A DNA stretch of 64,000 bases from Chitinophaga oryziterrae (GCF_009758125.1 NZ_WRXO01000006.1:124001-188000); one strand, 5' to 3'. Shown: positions 8,793-18,966, counted from the first letter of the stretch. Notes: generated by a model not told the origin, from the letters alone. Numbers and translations: made by a program.

Positions 8793-9365
8793 TTAACCAT
8801 TCATTGCCTTGGCGCCCATCACGTCCGCCTCTGTCTCCAATGCCGGATCATCATTCACAGGAACTCCTTCTTTCATCTGCATGGTCGCCTGTACCCGTCC
8901 CTGTTTCTGCTGCGCAACATGCCACGCCTCATGCGGCAGATGTTTCTCCTGCCCGGAGCTGATATGTATATCGGAACCCTGTGCATACGCCAGTGCCTGC
9001 AATTGTGATGGCTTATCAGAGTTATAATGCACTTTTACATCATCCATAGACACGCCGGAAAGATTCTCCACCCCGCTCTTCAGATTATCCGGCAGGTTGG
9101 TATTATTCGCTTTTAGCTGTGCCGGCTCTTCCTCTTCTTCCGGTCCCCCCTCTAACTGTGCTGTAGCCGCAGACATTAACTGCGCGGTCTCTTCTTCCGG
9201 TTTCTCCATCAACTGTGCTGCCACAGGCTCTTCCTCTTCGGCAACTAATTGCGCCACCTGCCTCTGGGACACAGCAGGATAAGATATACCGGCAGCAGAG
9301 GTATTGTGAGCATTTGAACGGTCAGATGATTGTCTGGACTTGGAGTATTCAAGGTCTTTTGCCAT
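8793..9365 (-). CDS. DUF4157 (eCIS-core-type) domain protein
   Basis: 190 residues. The C-terminal half (about 100-170) is a clear DUF4157 domain: SGVSMDDVKVHYNS, ALAYAQGSDIHIS and the HExxH-like HEAWHVAQQKQGRV motif. DUF4157 proteins are enriched near extracellular contractile injection systems (eCIS) and in peptidase-like toxins. The N-terminal half is low complexity: AQL recurs five times between about residues 38 and 90, separated by Glu/Pro-rich spacers. There is no signal peptide. No sheath, tube or baseplate genes occur in this window, so it is an orphan member. It is divergent from cobW. Confidence 0.8.
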   Translation of the reverse strand: MAKDLEYSKSRQSSDRSNAHNTSAAGISYPAVSQRQVAQLVAEEEEPVAAQLMEKPEEETAQLMSAATAQLEGGPEEEEEPAQLKANNTNLPDNLKSGVENLSGVSMDDVKVHYNSDKPSQLQALAYAQGSDIHISSGQEKHLPHEAWHVAQQKQGRVQATMQMKEGVPVNDDPALETEADVMGAKAMNG

Positions 9366-9448
9366 AGGGAGTGAATTCTAAGACCCAATTTACAAAAAAA
9401 CGGAGAATTAAGAATATAATGTATTTTAGCACCTCATAAAAAGTGACC

Positions 9449-10501
9449 ATGGCAAGTAAAATACCCGTAACGATAATAACCGGTTTCTTAGGCTCAGGAA
9501 AAACCACCTTAATCCGCAATCTCATCCAAAACGCTGATGGCCGCCGCCTGGCAGTCATCGTAAATGAATTTGGAGAAATGGGGATCGATGGAGAGATTCT
9601 GAAATCATGCTGCACCAATGAAGAAGATGTACTGGAACTGAGCAATGGCTGCCTTTGCTGCACCGTACAGGAAGAATTTCTTCCCGTAATGCTCAAACTG
9701 ATGGAACGCAAAGATACCATCGACCATATCATCATCGAAACATCCGGACTGGCACTGCCTAAACCATTATTACACGCTTTCAACTGGCCTGAACTGAAAC
9801 CTCAGATCACCGTAGATGCTGTGGTTACCGTTGTAGATGCCGTGGGACAGGCAACCGGTGAAATATGCGACAGGGAACGTGTACAGGCCCAACGCCTGGC
9901 AGACGACTCTCTCGATCATGAAACACCTATCGAAGAACTATTCGAAGACCAGTTGTCATGCGCAGACCTGGTCGTGATGACCAAAAAAGACCTCATCGGC
10001 GACGCTGAATTCGATGCCGTTAAAACGATCATCGCTAATAAAGTTCGCCCAAACGTAAAGATGGTCTCTGCTTCCAATGGTATACTGGCCACCGATATCC
10101 TGCTGGGCATCAACGCGGAGGCAGAGAACGACCTGGACAACCGGCATTCTCATCATGAAGAAGACCATGCCAACGGCCTGGAACATGAACATGATGATCA
10201 TATAGATTCAGTAGTAGTGGACATCGTTGCTCCACATACACCCGAAAGCCTGGTAGAAGTACTGAAAGAACTGATCGAAGAACATGAGATCTACCGCGTT
10301 AAAGGATTCATCAACATAGAGAACAAACCTATGAGGATGGTATTACAGGGCGTATCCAGCCGCTTCGAACACTACTTCGACCGTAAATGGAAAGAAGGCG
10401 AAACCCGCAAGACCAGTCTGGTTATCATCGGTGATGAACTGCATGAGAAAAACCTGGATGCTGTCATCAATGAAAGGCTAACCGTTAGCACCGCAAACTA
10501 A
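9449..10501 (+). CDS. cobW: CobW-family metallochaperone GTPase
   Basis: 350 residues from the ATG at 9449 (a GTG two codons upstream is also in frame). The P-loop GFLGSGKTT is at residues 12-20 and the metal-binding CxCC motif (C68-L-C70-C71) lies in NGCLCCTVQEEF. A His-rich stretch with many His/Glu/Asp follows at about 226-246, then the CobW C-terminal domain. COG0523 proteins deliver metals to client enzymes using GTP. Here the stop codon abuts the start of cobN, so the likely client is the cobaltochelatase and the metal Co2+; that link is inference from context. Confidence 0.92.
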   Translation: MASKIPVTIITGFLGSGKTTLIRNLIQNADGRRLAVIVNEFGEMGIDGEILKSCCTNEEDVLELSNGCLCCTVQEEFLPVMLKLMERKDTIDHIIIETSGLALPKPLLHAFNWPELKPQITVDAVVTVVDAVGQATGEICDRERVQAQRLADDSLDHETPIEELFEDQLSCADLVVMTKKDLIGDAEFDAVKTIIANKVRPNVKMVSASNGILATDILLGINAEAENDLDNRHSHHEEDHANGLEHEHDDHIDSVVVDIVAPHTPESLVEVLKELIEEHEIYRVKGFINIENKPMRMVLQGVSSRFEHYFDRKWKEGETRKTSLVIIGDELHEKNLDAVINERLTVSTAN

Positions 10502-13500
10502 ATGCACTTAATTCCTACTATTCCGGGAGGCTGGAACCCCAACGATGAAGGGGTTTTCCATATTCAGCAAACTCCCGGTGATATCGTTTTCCTTTCATCT
10601 GCCGACACAGAAATACACTCACTGAATAATGCATACCGGGAGATTTATCAACCCGGTATGCCTGCTTTAAGGATCGCCAATCTTGTTTATCTTAAACAGG
10701 AACTAACGATCGATAAGTACGTGGAGGAAGTGATAGGAAAGGCGAAACTGGTCGTTTGCCGCCTGCTGGGTGGCAGAAATTACTACCCATATCTCTTCGA
10801 AACAATCAGCATCACCTGCGAACAAAAACAGATCCCCGTATTATTCCTGCCGGGATATGATGCGCCGGATGTAGAACTGCTGAACAGCTCCACCGTAGAA
10901 GCAAATATCGCTGATACCGTCTGGAAATACCTGTGTGGCGGAGGAAAACAGAACCTGATCAACTGCCTGAAATATATCTTCCAGGCTATTTTCAATCTGC
11001 CTTATTCATTTGCTCCGGTACAACGCATCGCTGACCTTTTTTTGTTCGATATCAAAAGAGGAATTATTTCCCAGGAGGAACAACGGGATAATAACTTGCC
11101 AAACGTGGCCATCCTCGTTTATCAGACCCACTACCTGGCAGATAACCTGGAACCGGTACATTACCTTGCAGCGAATCTGAAAGGCATCAACCCCGTCATC
11201 GCTTTTGTCAATAACCTGCGCGACCAGAATACCTGTAACGATTTATACGATCTGCTCACGAATAAGGGTACACGTACTATTGATGTCATTATCAATACCA
11301 CCAGTTTCTCCATAAAATCGCTGAATGAAGAAGATGATAATTTCATCTTCCTGAAAATAAACGCACCTGTTATACAGGCGATCTTTGCTTCCTGTACAAA
11401 AGAGATCTGGCAGGATAACCTCTTTGGCCTTACGCCTACAGACGTGGCCATGAATATCGCCCTGCCGGAAATCGACGGACGTATCATCACTACTGCGGTC
11501 TCTTTCAAATCCTCCCTGGGCAAAGATGCCCTTACCGATTCGGATATCCTGAAATACAGCACCCATCCGGAAGGCTGTGATGAAGTCCTTGCATTCACCC
11601 GCCGCTGGATAACATTAAAACATAAGACCAACGCGGAAAAGAACATTGCGCTCATCATGCCCAACTATCCCAGCAAGGATAGCCGTTTAGCCAATGGGGT
11701 AGGGCTCGATACCCCTGCCAGTATCGTTGGGATCTTACAGGCTTTACAGCAAAAGGCTTATCATACGGGAGAATTCATTCCAAAGGACAGTGCAGAACTG
11801 ATTCAACTGATAACAAATTATGTAACGAATGATATGGATACCTACAGACCTTACCAGGTAAGTATTTCCATACAGGACTTCGAAAAATATTATCAGCAGT
11901 TATCTCCCGTATTACAACAGAAAGTTACACGGCAATGGGGCAATATAGAAGACTCTCCCAACTATAATAACAACGAATTTATTATCCCGGGATTTTTACT
12001 GGGTAACATCTTCGTTAGTATCCAGCCTTCCCGCGGCTATAACCAGGATGCAAAGGCTATCTATCACTCACCTGATTTACCGCCTACATACGCATACCTG
12101 GCTTATTACTTCTGGGTAAATAACGTGTTTAATGCAGATGCCGTGGTACACGTTGGCAAACATGGTAACCTGGAATGGCTGCCTGGTAAAAGTGTCGCTT
12201 TAAGCAAAGACACCTGTTTCCCGGCTGCTTTACTAAAACCCGTTCCTCACTTCTATCCCTTCATCGTCAACGATCCGGGAGAAGGTACGCAGGCTAAAAG
12301 AAGGAACCATGCTGTCATTATAGATCACTTAATTCCCCCTATGACAAGGGCGGAAACTTATGGTGCGTTAACAAAGCTGGAACATTTGATAGATGAATAC
12401 TATGAGGCGTATAATATAGATCCTAAAAGGACTTCCAGTATCAAGGCGCAAATAAAACAATTAGTAACCGAAACTGATCTTGAAACAGATTTACAATCTT
12501 CCGTAAACGATATTGATGAACTGCTCGTTAAACTGGACGGTTATCTCTGTGAATTAAAAGAAGCACAGATAAGGGACGGGCTCCATATCTTAGGTAAAGT
12601 GCCGGAAGGAGAACAGTTGACAGATCTGCTGATAGCCTTGCACCGTGTACCGGTATCGGGTCAGGCTGGCATCACGCAATCCCTGGCTAAAGCACAGGGA
12701 TTATCATTCGATCCGCTGAACTGCAAATATGAAGAAGCATTTGAACAAACAGGTAACGATACATTTGCGGATTGCAGAACGAATGGGGATGTTGTAGAAA
12801 AACTGGAATTACTGGCAAAGGATATGGTCAATGAATATATCAACAGTGATAAACCTCATCCCTTTACCGGCACCTTAAATAAATTACGCAGCACTACCGC
12901 TGAAATAAGCAATTTACTGACCGGTTTAAACGGTTATTACGTGCCTTCCGGCAGCTCCGGTGCACCTACACGCGGAAGGTTGGATGTGCTGCCTACAGGG
13001 CGTAATTTCTATTCTGTAGACGTTCGTACCATCCCCACCCAAACCGCCTATAACCTCGGCCTTAAAAGCGCTGATCTGATCATCGAGAGATATCTGCAGG
13101 AACATGGCGATTACCCGGAATCCATCGGTCTTTCCGTATGGGGTACTTCCACCATGCGCACCGGCGGGGACGACATCGCCCAGGCATTTGCCTTAATGGG
13201 CGTAAAGCCCGTCTGGCAGACTGCCAATAGGCGTGTGTCCGACTTTGAGATTATCCCCCTCATCTTGCTAAGACGCCCGCGTATAGACGTCATGTTAAGG
13301 ATCTCCGGCTTCTTCAGGGACGCATTCCCGGACGTGATCTCCTTATTTAACGCCGTCGTGGAAAGGATCGCACAACTGGATGAACCGTTAGATCAGAACC
13401 CCGTGAGAAAACGTTTCTTAGAGGAAAAGAAAGAATGGCAGGAGAAAGGTCTTGATGAAAGCAAAGCATATAAAAGGGCCTTATTCCGCGTCTTCGGTTC

Positions 13501-14188
13501 CAAACCGGGTGCTTACGGAGCGGGACTACAGGCAATGATAGATGAGAAAAACTGGCAGACAAAAGAAGACCTTGCCAAAGTATACATCAACTGGAGCGGC
13601 TACGCCTACGGCAGTGACCGTATAGGGGAATCCGCTCATGAAGTATTTGAAAAACGCTTATCCGATATCCAGATAGTGATGCATAATCAGGATAACAGGG
13701 AACACGATATCCTGGACTCTGATGATTATTACCAGTTCCAGGGTGGTATGGCCAACGCCGTACAAACCGTGAAAGGAGAACAGCCGGAGATCTACTTCGG
13801 CGACCATGCCCGTCCGGAAAATCCAAAGGTAAAAACACTGAAAGAAGAACTGCTGAAAGTATACCGCTCAAGGGTAGTAAATCCAAAATGGATAGAAGGC
13901 GTAAAAAGACATGGGTATAAAGGGGCTTTTGAGATGGCGGCTACGATGGACTACCTGTTTGCTTATGACGCTACTACCGGCCTGGTAGATGATTTTATGT
14001 ACGAAGGCATCACACAGGAATACCTGTTCAATGAGGAGAACAGGAAATTTATAGAAGAAGTAAATCCCTGGGCTTTGAAAGATATGTCGGAGAGGATGCT
14101 TGAAGCAGTCCAGCGGGGCATGTGGAAAGATCCAAAACCCGCCACGCTGGAACGCTTACAAACCATTTTTATAGAAAGCGAACGTTAG
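10502..14188 (+). CDS. cobN: Cobaltochelatase large subunit CobN
   Basis: 1228 residues, full length for CobN. The hallmark region HVGKHGNLEWLPGKSVALS, followed by IVNDPGEGTQAKRRNHAVIIDHLIPPMTRA, is at about residues 560-620, and TGRNFYSVDVRTIPT near residue 835. CobN is the catalytic, hydrogenobyrinate-binding subunit of the ATP-dependent class I cobalt chelatase. It needs AAA and vWA partners; the likely ones are the ChlI-like and vWA genes about 10 kb away in the B12 island. It directly follows cobW (no spacer) and its TAG stop overlaps the stop of the convergent outer-membrane gene. Confidence 0.93.
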   Translation: MHLIPTIPGGWNPNDEGVFHIQQTPGDIVFLSSADTEIHSLNNAYREIYQPGMPALRIANLVYLKQELTIDKYVEEVIGKAKLVVCRLLGGRNYYPYLFETISITCEQKQIPVLFLPGYDAPDVELLNSSTVEANIADTVWKYLCGGGKQNLINCLKYIFQAIFNLPYSFAPVQRIADLFLFDIKRGIISQEEQRDNNLPNVAILVYQTHYLADNLEPVHYLAANLKGINPVIAFVNNLRDQNTCNDLYDLLTNKGTRTIDVIINTTSFSIKSLNEEDDNFIFLKINAPVIQAIFASCTKEIWQDNLFGLTPTDVAMNIALPEIDGRIITTAVSFKSSLGKDALTDSDILKYSTHPEGCDEVLAFTRRWITLKHKTNAEKNIALIMPNYPSKDSRLANGVGLDTPASIVGILQALQQKAYHTGEFIPKDSAELIQLITNYVTNDMDTYRPYQVSISIQDFEKYYQQLSPVLQQKVTRQWGNIEDSPNYNNNEFIIPGFLLGNIFVSIQPSRGYNQDAKAIYHSPDLPPTYAYLAYYFWVNNVFNADAVVHVGKHGNLEWLPGKSVALSKDTCFPAALLKPVPHFYPFIVNDPGEGTQAKRRNHAVIIDHLIPPMTRAETYGALTKLEHLIDEYYEAYNIDPKRTSSIKAQIKQLVTETDLETDLQSSVNDIDELLVKLDGYLCELKEAQIRDGLHILGKVPEGEQLTDLLIALHRVPVSGQAGITQSLAKAQGLSFDPLNCKYEEAFEQTGNDTFADCRTNGDVVEKLELLAKDMVNEYINSDKPHPFTGTLNKLRSTTAEISNLLTGLNGYYVPSGSSGAPTRGRLDVLPTGRNFYSVDVRTIPTQTAYNLGLKSADLIIERYLQEHGDYPESIGLSVWGTSTMRTGGDDIAQAFALMGVKPVWQTANRRVSDFEIIPLILLRRPRIDVMLRISGFFRDAFPDVISLFNAVVERIAQLDEPLDQNPVRKRFLEEKKEWQEKGLDESKAYKRALFRVFGSKPGAYGAGLQAMIDEKNWQTKEDLAKVYINWSGYAYGSDRIGESAHEVFEKRLSDIQIVMHNQDNREHDILDSDDYYQFQGGMANAVQTVKGEQPEIYFGDHARPENPKVKTLKEELLKVYRSRVVNPKWIEGVKRHGYKGAFEMAATMDYLFAYDATTGLVDDFMYEGITQEYLFNEENRKFIEEVNPWALKDMSERMLEAVQRGMWKDPKPATLERLQTIFIESER

Positions 14189-14952
14189 AATATATTCGCA
14201 ACCAGCTGCAATGCACCATACTTCTTCTCCGGATTGAACATTGCCGTGGCAGATAATGGTACATGATACTTGAACAGCACTAAATCCCTGTTCATGGTAA
14301 TCCCTGTATTCACAACATTGGGATGATTTCCGTAAAAATTCTGCTGCTGTCCAAAGGCAAATCCTCCACCAACAAACACATGTACATTATAAGTATCGCC
14401 ATTGTACAACGTCTGGTCCAGCTCCACATAATGTGAATAGGAGGCCTGAGCATCCCCGTTCTTATTGATATAATAATCCCTTCCCAGGAAAATTGTATTC
14501 CAGCTGACGGTCAGTGGTAACTTCATCGGGATCTTATAATTCAGACGTACATCAACAAAGTGAGACGTTGTCGTCTTACTGTAATCAAAGATATCCGCAT
14601 TGGGAAAATCACTGAAGTTATTGACGTCCCAAACAGACACATTGAAATTCTTATTGGTGTACTGAACGTAATAGTCAAACTCCTTGTAATCTCCCGTGAA
14701 ACTTGCTCCACCCCAGAACCCTGCCTCGAAATGGCCGTCTTTGGTAGTATAGTGCATGTTCACGTCTGTAATGGGTGAATTGGAAACTTTAAACCCGCGC
14801 CATATATACAGATTCCTTACCTGTAGATTCATACTGAATGGCTGGTATTTTTTAACCGGAATAGTGTCGTTTGAAGCGCCCTGTGCGCTTGCGTTAGGGG
14901 CATAGATTCCCAGGCATGCAGCCAGAAGGCTTGCATTTATGAATGCTTTCAT
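14185..14952 (-). CDS. Outer-membrane beta-barrel protein (TorF/porin-like) of the glycerol locus
   Basis: 255 residues with a cleavable signal peptide (ending near NASAQG) and alternating amphipathic strands with aromatic girdles. The segment LYIWRGFKVSNSPITDVNMHY resembles the opening strands of TorF-family putative porins ('DYxFRGISQ'). It ends ...LVANIF, with a terminal Phe typical of barrel proteins. It starts 7 bp after glpF on the same strand and so probably belongs to the glpKF transcript. A role as outer-membrane channel for glycerol or a glycerol ester is inference from position. Confidence 0.65.
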   Translation of the reverse strand: MKAFINASLLAACLGIYAPNASAQGASNDTIPVKKYQPFSMNLQVRNLYIWRGFKVSNSPITDVNMHYTTKDGHFEAGFWGGASFTGDYKEFDYYVQYTNKNFNVSVWDVNNFSDFPNADIFDYSKTTTSHFVDVRLNYKIPMKLPLTVSWNTIFLGRDYYINKNGDAQASYSHYVELDQTLYNGDTYNVHVFVGGGFAFGQQQNFYGNHPNVVNTGITMNRDLVLFKYHVPLSATAMFNPEKKYGALQLVANIF

Positions 14953-14959
14953 GATGTTA

Positions 14960-15691
14960 TTATTTTAAAAGAAACAGATACATTGCAGCTGCCAGACTAG
15001 CACCTACAACCGGGCCCACAACAGGTATCCAGGCATATCCCCAGTCGCTGCCGGCCTTTTGTTTAATAGGCAGAATTGCATGTATGATCCTCGGACCAAG
15101 GTCCCTGGCGGGGTTGATGGCATAACCCGTAGTTCCGCCCAGTGCAAGACCGATCACCCATACTACGATAGACACCGGTAATGCGCCAATAGAACCCAAC
15201 CCTATAGGTTGATGACCGCCGGTTATTTCAGCGCCGGTAATGTAAAGGATACTGATGATGAGTATGAAAGTACCGATCACTTCACTGATAAAATTATTCG
15301 GCAGGTTCCTGATAGCGGGAGAGGTACAAAACGCGGCCATTTTAGCGCCACCGTCTTCGGTACGGTCGAAATGATCTTTATAAAATACCCATACAAAGAA
15401 GGCTCCAATCATAGCACCTATAAACTCTCCGGCAATGTACGTGGGTACATCTGCCCAGGGGAACTTACCGGCTATGGCGAGTGACAGCGTTACCGCTGGG
15501 TTTAAATGCGCTCCGCTGTACGGACCGGCAATCAGAACGCCTACGAATACGGCAAATGCCCATGAGGTGGTAATAACGATCCAGCCGCCATTATTTCCTT
15601 TTGTGTCTTTCAAAACTACATTGGCTACTACGCCGTTGCCGAGCAATATCAGTACGGCAGTGCCAATTATTTCTGCGATGAAGGGTGTCAT
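14960..15691 (-). CDS. glpF: Glycerol facilitator (MIP family)
   Basis: 243 residues and six membrane helices. Both pore motifs are intact: N64-P65-A66 in AHLNPAVT and N193-P194-A195 in INPARDLGP. The Asp after the second NPA-Arg marks the glycerol-conducting branch rather than strict water channels. It should transport glycerol across the inner membrane for the kinase encoded 50 bp upstream. Same strand and order as glpD-glpK-glpF operons. Confidence 0.92.
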   Translation of the reverse strand: MTPFIAEIIGTAVLILLGNGVVANVVLKDTKGNNGGWIVITTSWAFAVFVGVLIAGPYSGAHLNPAVTLSLAIAGKFPWADVPTYIAGEFIGAMIGAFFVWVFYKDHFDRTEDGGAKMAAFCTSPAIRNLPNNFISEVIGTFILIISILYITGAEITGGHQPIGLGSIGALPVSIVVWVIGLALGGTTGYAINPARDLGPRIIHAILPIKQKAGSDWGYAWIPVVGPVVGASLAAAMYLFLLK

Positions 15692-15741
15692 GATAAATGA
15701 TTTGAAATTGTAATTAAGTGGGTAGAAAAGAAACGCGAAAC

Positions 15742-17244
15742 CTATTCTTCAGACCATCCTCTTGTTCTTTCTACTGCCTTTTTCCAGAAGCGAAGTAACT
15801 TCTCCGTTTCCTTTTTGTCCATCGTGGGTTCAAACTTCCTTTCAACTGCCCATTGCTTTTTCAATTCATCTATACCCGACCAGTAACCTACTGCGAGCCC
15901 TGCCAGGTAAGCTGCTCCCAATGCGGTTGTTTCCAGTATCTTCGGACGGATCACAGAACTACCGAAAATATCCGCCTGGAACTGCATCAGTGCATTATTG
16001 GCTACTGCGCCTCCATCTACTCTCAGTTCTGAGGATTGTTTACCGGAATCAGATTCCATACTGGTTAACAGGTCGTACACCTGGAATGCAATACCTTCCA
16101 GTGCGGCACGGGTAATATGTGCGGACGTTGTACCTCGTGTGATACCTAAGATAGCGCCACGGGCATACTGGTCCCAGTAAGGAGCGCCCAGGCCGGTTAA
16201 TGCAGGCACAAAGTATACGCCGCCATTATCTTCAACAGAAGCGGCCAGTGTCTCACTCTCTGCTGCTGTCTTAATAATACCTAATCCATCACGCAGCCAT
16301 TGTATTGCGGCACCGCCAACGAATACACTGCCTTCCAGTGCATACGTCACTTCGCCATTGATCTTCCACGCAACGGTAGTCAGCAGATTATTCTTGGAGA
16401 GCACTGCTTTATTGCCGGTATTCATCAGCATAAAACATCCTGTGCCATAAGTGTTCTTGGTCATCCCTTCTTCCACGCACATTTGTCCGAACAGCGCTGC
16501 CTGCTGGTCGCCGGCTATACCTGCAATAGGGATTTTGGTAGCGAAGAGGGTAGTGGCAGTATTGCCATATATTTCACTGCTCTGTCTTACTTCAGGCAGC
16601 ATGCTTTCAGGAATGGTCAGCAGTTCCAGCAGTTCTTTATCCCACTGCATGGTATGTATGTTAAAGAGCAGGGTACGGCAGGCGTTGGTAACGTCTGTAA
16701 TGTGCATACCATTACGGGTAAACTTCCATATCAGCCAACTGTCGATCGTGCCGAAACATAATTCCCCTCTTTCTGCTTTTTCCCTGGCGCCTTTTACATT
16801 ATCTAATATCCATTTTACTTTAGTGCCGGAGAAATAGGCATCTATAACCAACCCGGTTTTCTCTTTGATCATATCAGAGTAACCTTTCTCTTTCAGCTCA
16901 TCACAATATTTAGCAGTACGCCTGTCCTGCCAGACGATCGCATTGTAAACAGGAATACCTGTTTCCCTGTCCCACACAACAGCCGTTTCACGTTGATTGG
17001 TAATACCTATGGCCGCGATGTTGGTTCCGTTAAGGTCTGCTTTCGCCACTACTTCTGCAGCTACGGACGACTGGCTATACCAGATCTCATTGGCGTCATG
17101 TTCTACCCATCCCGGCTGCGGGAAGATCTGTTCAAATGGTTTTTGTGCCACGGCTACAATCTCGCCTGCATGGTTAAAAATGATTGCACGTGAAGAGGTA
17201 GTACCCTGGTCCAGGGCAAGAATGAATTTTTCAGTTGTGTTCAT
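15742..17244 (-). CDS. glpK: Glycerol kinase
   Basis: 500 residues, the standard FGGY-kinase length. The N-terminal ATP-binding ALDQGTTSSRAIIF and the downstream FGTIDSWLIWK, GIAGDQQAALFGQ, NTYGTGCFMLMN and GLGAPYWDQYARG blocks are all present. It phosphorylates glycerol to sn-glycerol 3-phosphate in the cytoplasm. It lies between glpD (19 bp upstream) and glpF, consistent with one glpDKF transcript. Confidence 0.97.
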   Translation of the reverse strand: MNTTEKFILALDQGTTSSRAIIFNHAGEIVAVAQKPFEQIFPQPGWVEHDANEIWYSQSSVAAEVVAKADLNGTNIAAIGITNQRETAVVWDRETGIPVYNAIVWQDRRTAKYCDELKEKGYSDMIKEKTGLVIDAYFSGTKVKWILDNVKGAREKAERGELCFGTIDSWLIWKFTRNGMHITDVTNACRTLLFNIHTMQWDKELLELLTIPESMLPEVRQSSEIYGNTATTLFATKIPIAGIAGDQQAALFGQMCVEEGMTKNTYGTGCFMLMNTGNKAVLSKNNLLTTVAWKINGEVTYALEGSVFVGGAAIQWLRDGLGIIKTAAESETLAASVEDNGGVYFVPALTGLGAPYWDQYARGAILGITRGTTSAHITRAALEGIAFQVYDLLTSMESDSGKQSSELRVDGGAVANNALMQFQADIFGSSVIRPKILETTALGAAYLAGLAVGYWSGIDELKKQWAVERKFEPTMDKKETEKLLRFWKKAVERTRGWSEE

Positions 17245-17263
17245 ATGGAATTCTTTTATGTGA

Positions 17264-18823
17264 TTAGTTTAACGTATATCCTTGGGCTAATTGAGTGAAA
17301 TCGGTAATTTCATTTTGTATCCAGGATGCATCGCGTCCTAATTCCTCCGCCATGATCTTCGCAACGGCAGGAGCCGCAGCAACGGCTGCACGGGCATCCA
17401 GGAATAAAAGACGAAAACGGCGTCCAAGCACATCTTCCACCTTTCTGGCATATTCGTTCTTAACGGCCCATACTACCAGCGCTTTGATATATGGGTATTG
17501 TGGATGAAGTTTTTCTCCAAGAGATGGATTCGCTTCAATGAGTTTTTTTATCCCGACAAGATCAGACCCGTAGAAATACAAAGGATCTGTATGAGGGATA
17601 CCGGAATAACCATGGATATGCAATTGCTCTGTGGCACAGGGCTTATTGGGCAACACACCGAGTTCAATGGCTTTCTGCACCGTATCCTGCGCCATGCGCC
17701 TGAAAGTGGTCCATTTACCACCTGTAATGGTAATTAACCCGGATGCAGAAACAATGATTTTATGACTGCGGGAAATTTCTTTTGTTTTAGCGCCTTCTCC
17801 CTGTGGTGCTGCCAGTGGCCTTAACCCGGCAAACATCGCCAGCACGTCGGAACGCTTGGGCTTTCTGGTAAGATAATTACCGGCCGTAGTAAGGATAAAT
17901 TCTATCTCTTGTTCCAGTGCATGCGGTTCCAGTTCAGGATGATCACGCAACGTATCTGTTGTACCTACAATGATCTTATCATGCCAGGGCACCGCAAACA
18001 ATACCCTTCCATCAGAAGTTTCAGGGATCATCAGGGCATATTCACCGGGCAGGAAAGACGGGTCAAGAACAAGGTGTACACCCTGACTCGGCCGTACCAT
18101 ATGAGGGGCATCCGGCCTGTCCATATGTAAAACATTATCAACATATACGCCGGTGGCATTGATCACTACCTTGCCGGTCGCCTTATAAGAAACCCCGGTT
18201 TCGACATCTTTCGCGATAATCCCGACAACTTTCGAATTGTTATCTTTTACTAAGGTTTCTACTTTTACGTAGTTCAGCACGGTAGCGCCGTTTTCCAAGG
18301 CCGTCTGGGCAATATTTATGGCCAGGCGGGAATCATCAAATTGGCCATCATGGTACACTACGCCGCCTTTTAAGCCTTCCTGTTTAATGGTAGGCAGGTC
18401 AGCAATAGTTTGTTTTCTGCTGATGTATTTAGAAGGCCCTAAACTGAGCTTTCCGGATAAAAGATCGTAAAACTTCAGTCCGACCGTATATTTCAACACA
18501 TTGAACCAGGTGTAATTGGGTATAACAAAAGTTTCGTTCCTGGTCAGGTGAGGAGCATTTTTCAGTAATAACCCTCTCTCATGTAAGGCTTCCCTTACCA
18601 GTCCGAGATCTCCCTGTGCCAGGTAGCGGACCCCTCCATGTACCAGTTTGGTGGCTTTACTGGAAGTTCCTTTGGCAAAGTCTGCCTGCTCCACCAAAAG
18701 GGTTTTGTAATTGCGGGTTGCAGCGTCCATCGCTATTCCAAGGCCGGTGGCGCCTCCTCCGATAATGATCACGTCCCATTCTGTAGTTGATGATAGCTGT
18801 TCTAATAACTGCGATCTGTCCAT
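17264..18823 (-). CDS. glpD: Glycerol-3-phosphate dehydrogenase/oxidase (FAD)
   Basis: 519 residues. The N-terminal FAD-binding motif DVIIIGGGATGLGIAMDAATR is at about 18-38, followed by KGTSSKATKLVHGGVRYL, typical of GlpD. A C-terminal DAO_C domain is present. It oxidises glycerol 3-phosphate to dihydroxyacetone phosphate at the membrane, passing electrons to quinone. It is first in the minus-strand glp run and divergent from the DeoR-type regulator at 19002. Confidence 0.95.
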   Translation of the reverse strand: MDRSQLLEQLSSTTEWDVIIIGGGATGLGIAMDAATRNYKTLLVEQADFAKGTSSKATKLVHGGVRYLAQGDLGLVREALHERGLLLKNAPHLTRNETFVIPNYTWFNVLKYTVGLKFYDLLSGKLSLGPSKYISRKQTIADLPTIKQEGLKGGVVYHDGQFDDSRLAINIAQTALENGATVLNYVKVETLVKDNNSKVVGIIAKDVETGVSYKATGKVVINATGVYVDNVLHMDRPDAPHMVRPSQGVHLVLDPSFLPGEYALMIPETSDGRVLFAVPWHDKIIVGTTDTLRDHPELEPHALEQEIEFILTTAGNYLTRKPKRSDVLAMFAGLRPLAAPQGEGAKTKEISRSHKIIVSASGLITITGGKWTTFRRMAQDTVQKAIELGVLPNKPCATEQLHIHGYSGIPHTDPLYFYGSDLVGIKKLIEANPSLGEKLHPQYPYIKALVVWAVKNEYARKVEDVLGRRFRLLFLDARAAVAAAPAVAKIMAEELGRDASWIQNEITDFTQLAQGYTLN

Positions 18824-18837
18824 AAAATAAGTAATTT

Positions 18838-18966
18838 AAACCAATCGAAAGTTTCTTTTAGTTTCCTTTTGTTATGTAAATATGTTTCGTTTTGTTATTA
18901 TTTCCAAATTTTTCTTTGTTTTGCTTATTTTTTAAGAAAGCATTAACCTTGTACTATTGTTCAAAG
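18838..18966. promoter_or_regulatory. Divergent glpD / glpR-like control region
   Basis: The 178-bp gap between glpD and the regulator is very AT-rich. It holds a TCGAAAG half-site near 18844 and a TTTCGTTTTGTT stretch near 18880, plus further TTTCTTTGTTTTG repeats. The half-sites loosely resemble GlpR operators. A TACTATTG box at 18952-18959 (7 of 8 to TAnnTTTG) could drive the regulator. All are weak matches. Confidence 0.3.

Noticed and set aside
8793..9365. Full contractile injection system locus
   Set aside because: Only the DUF4157 protein is present; flanking genes are an M2 peptidase and cobW, with no tube, sheath or baseplate genes.
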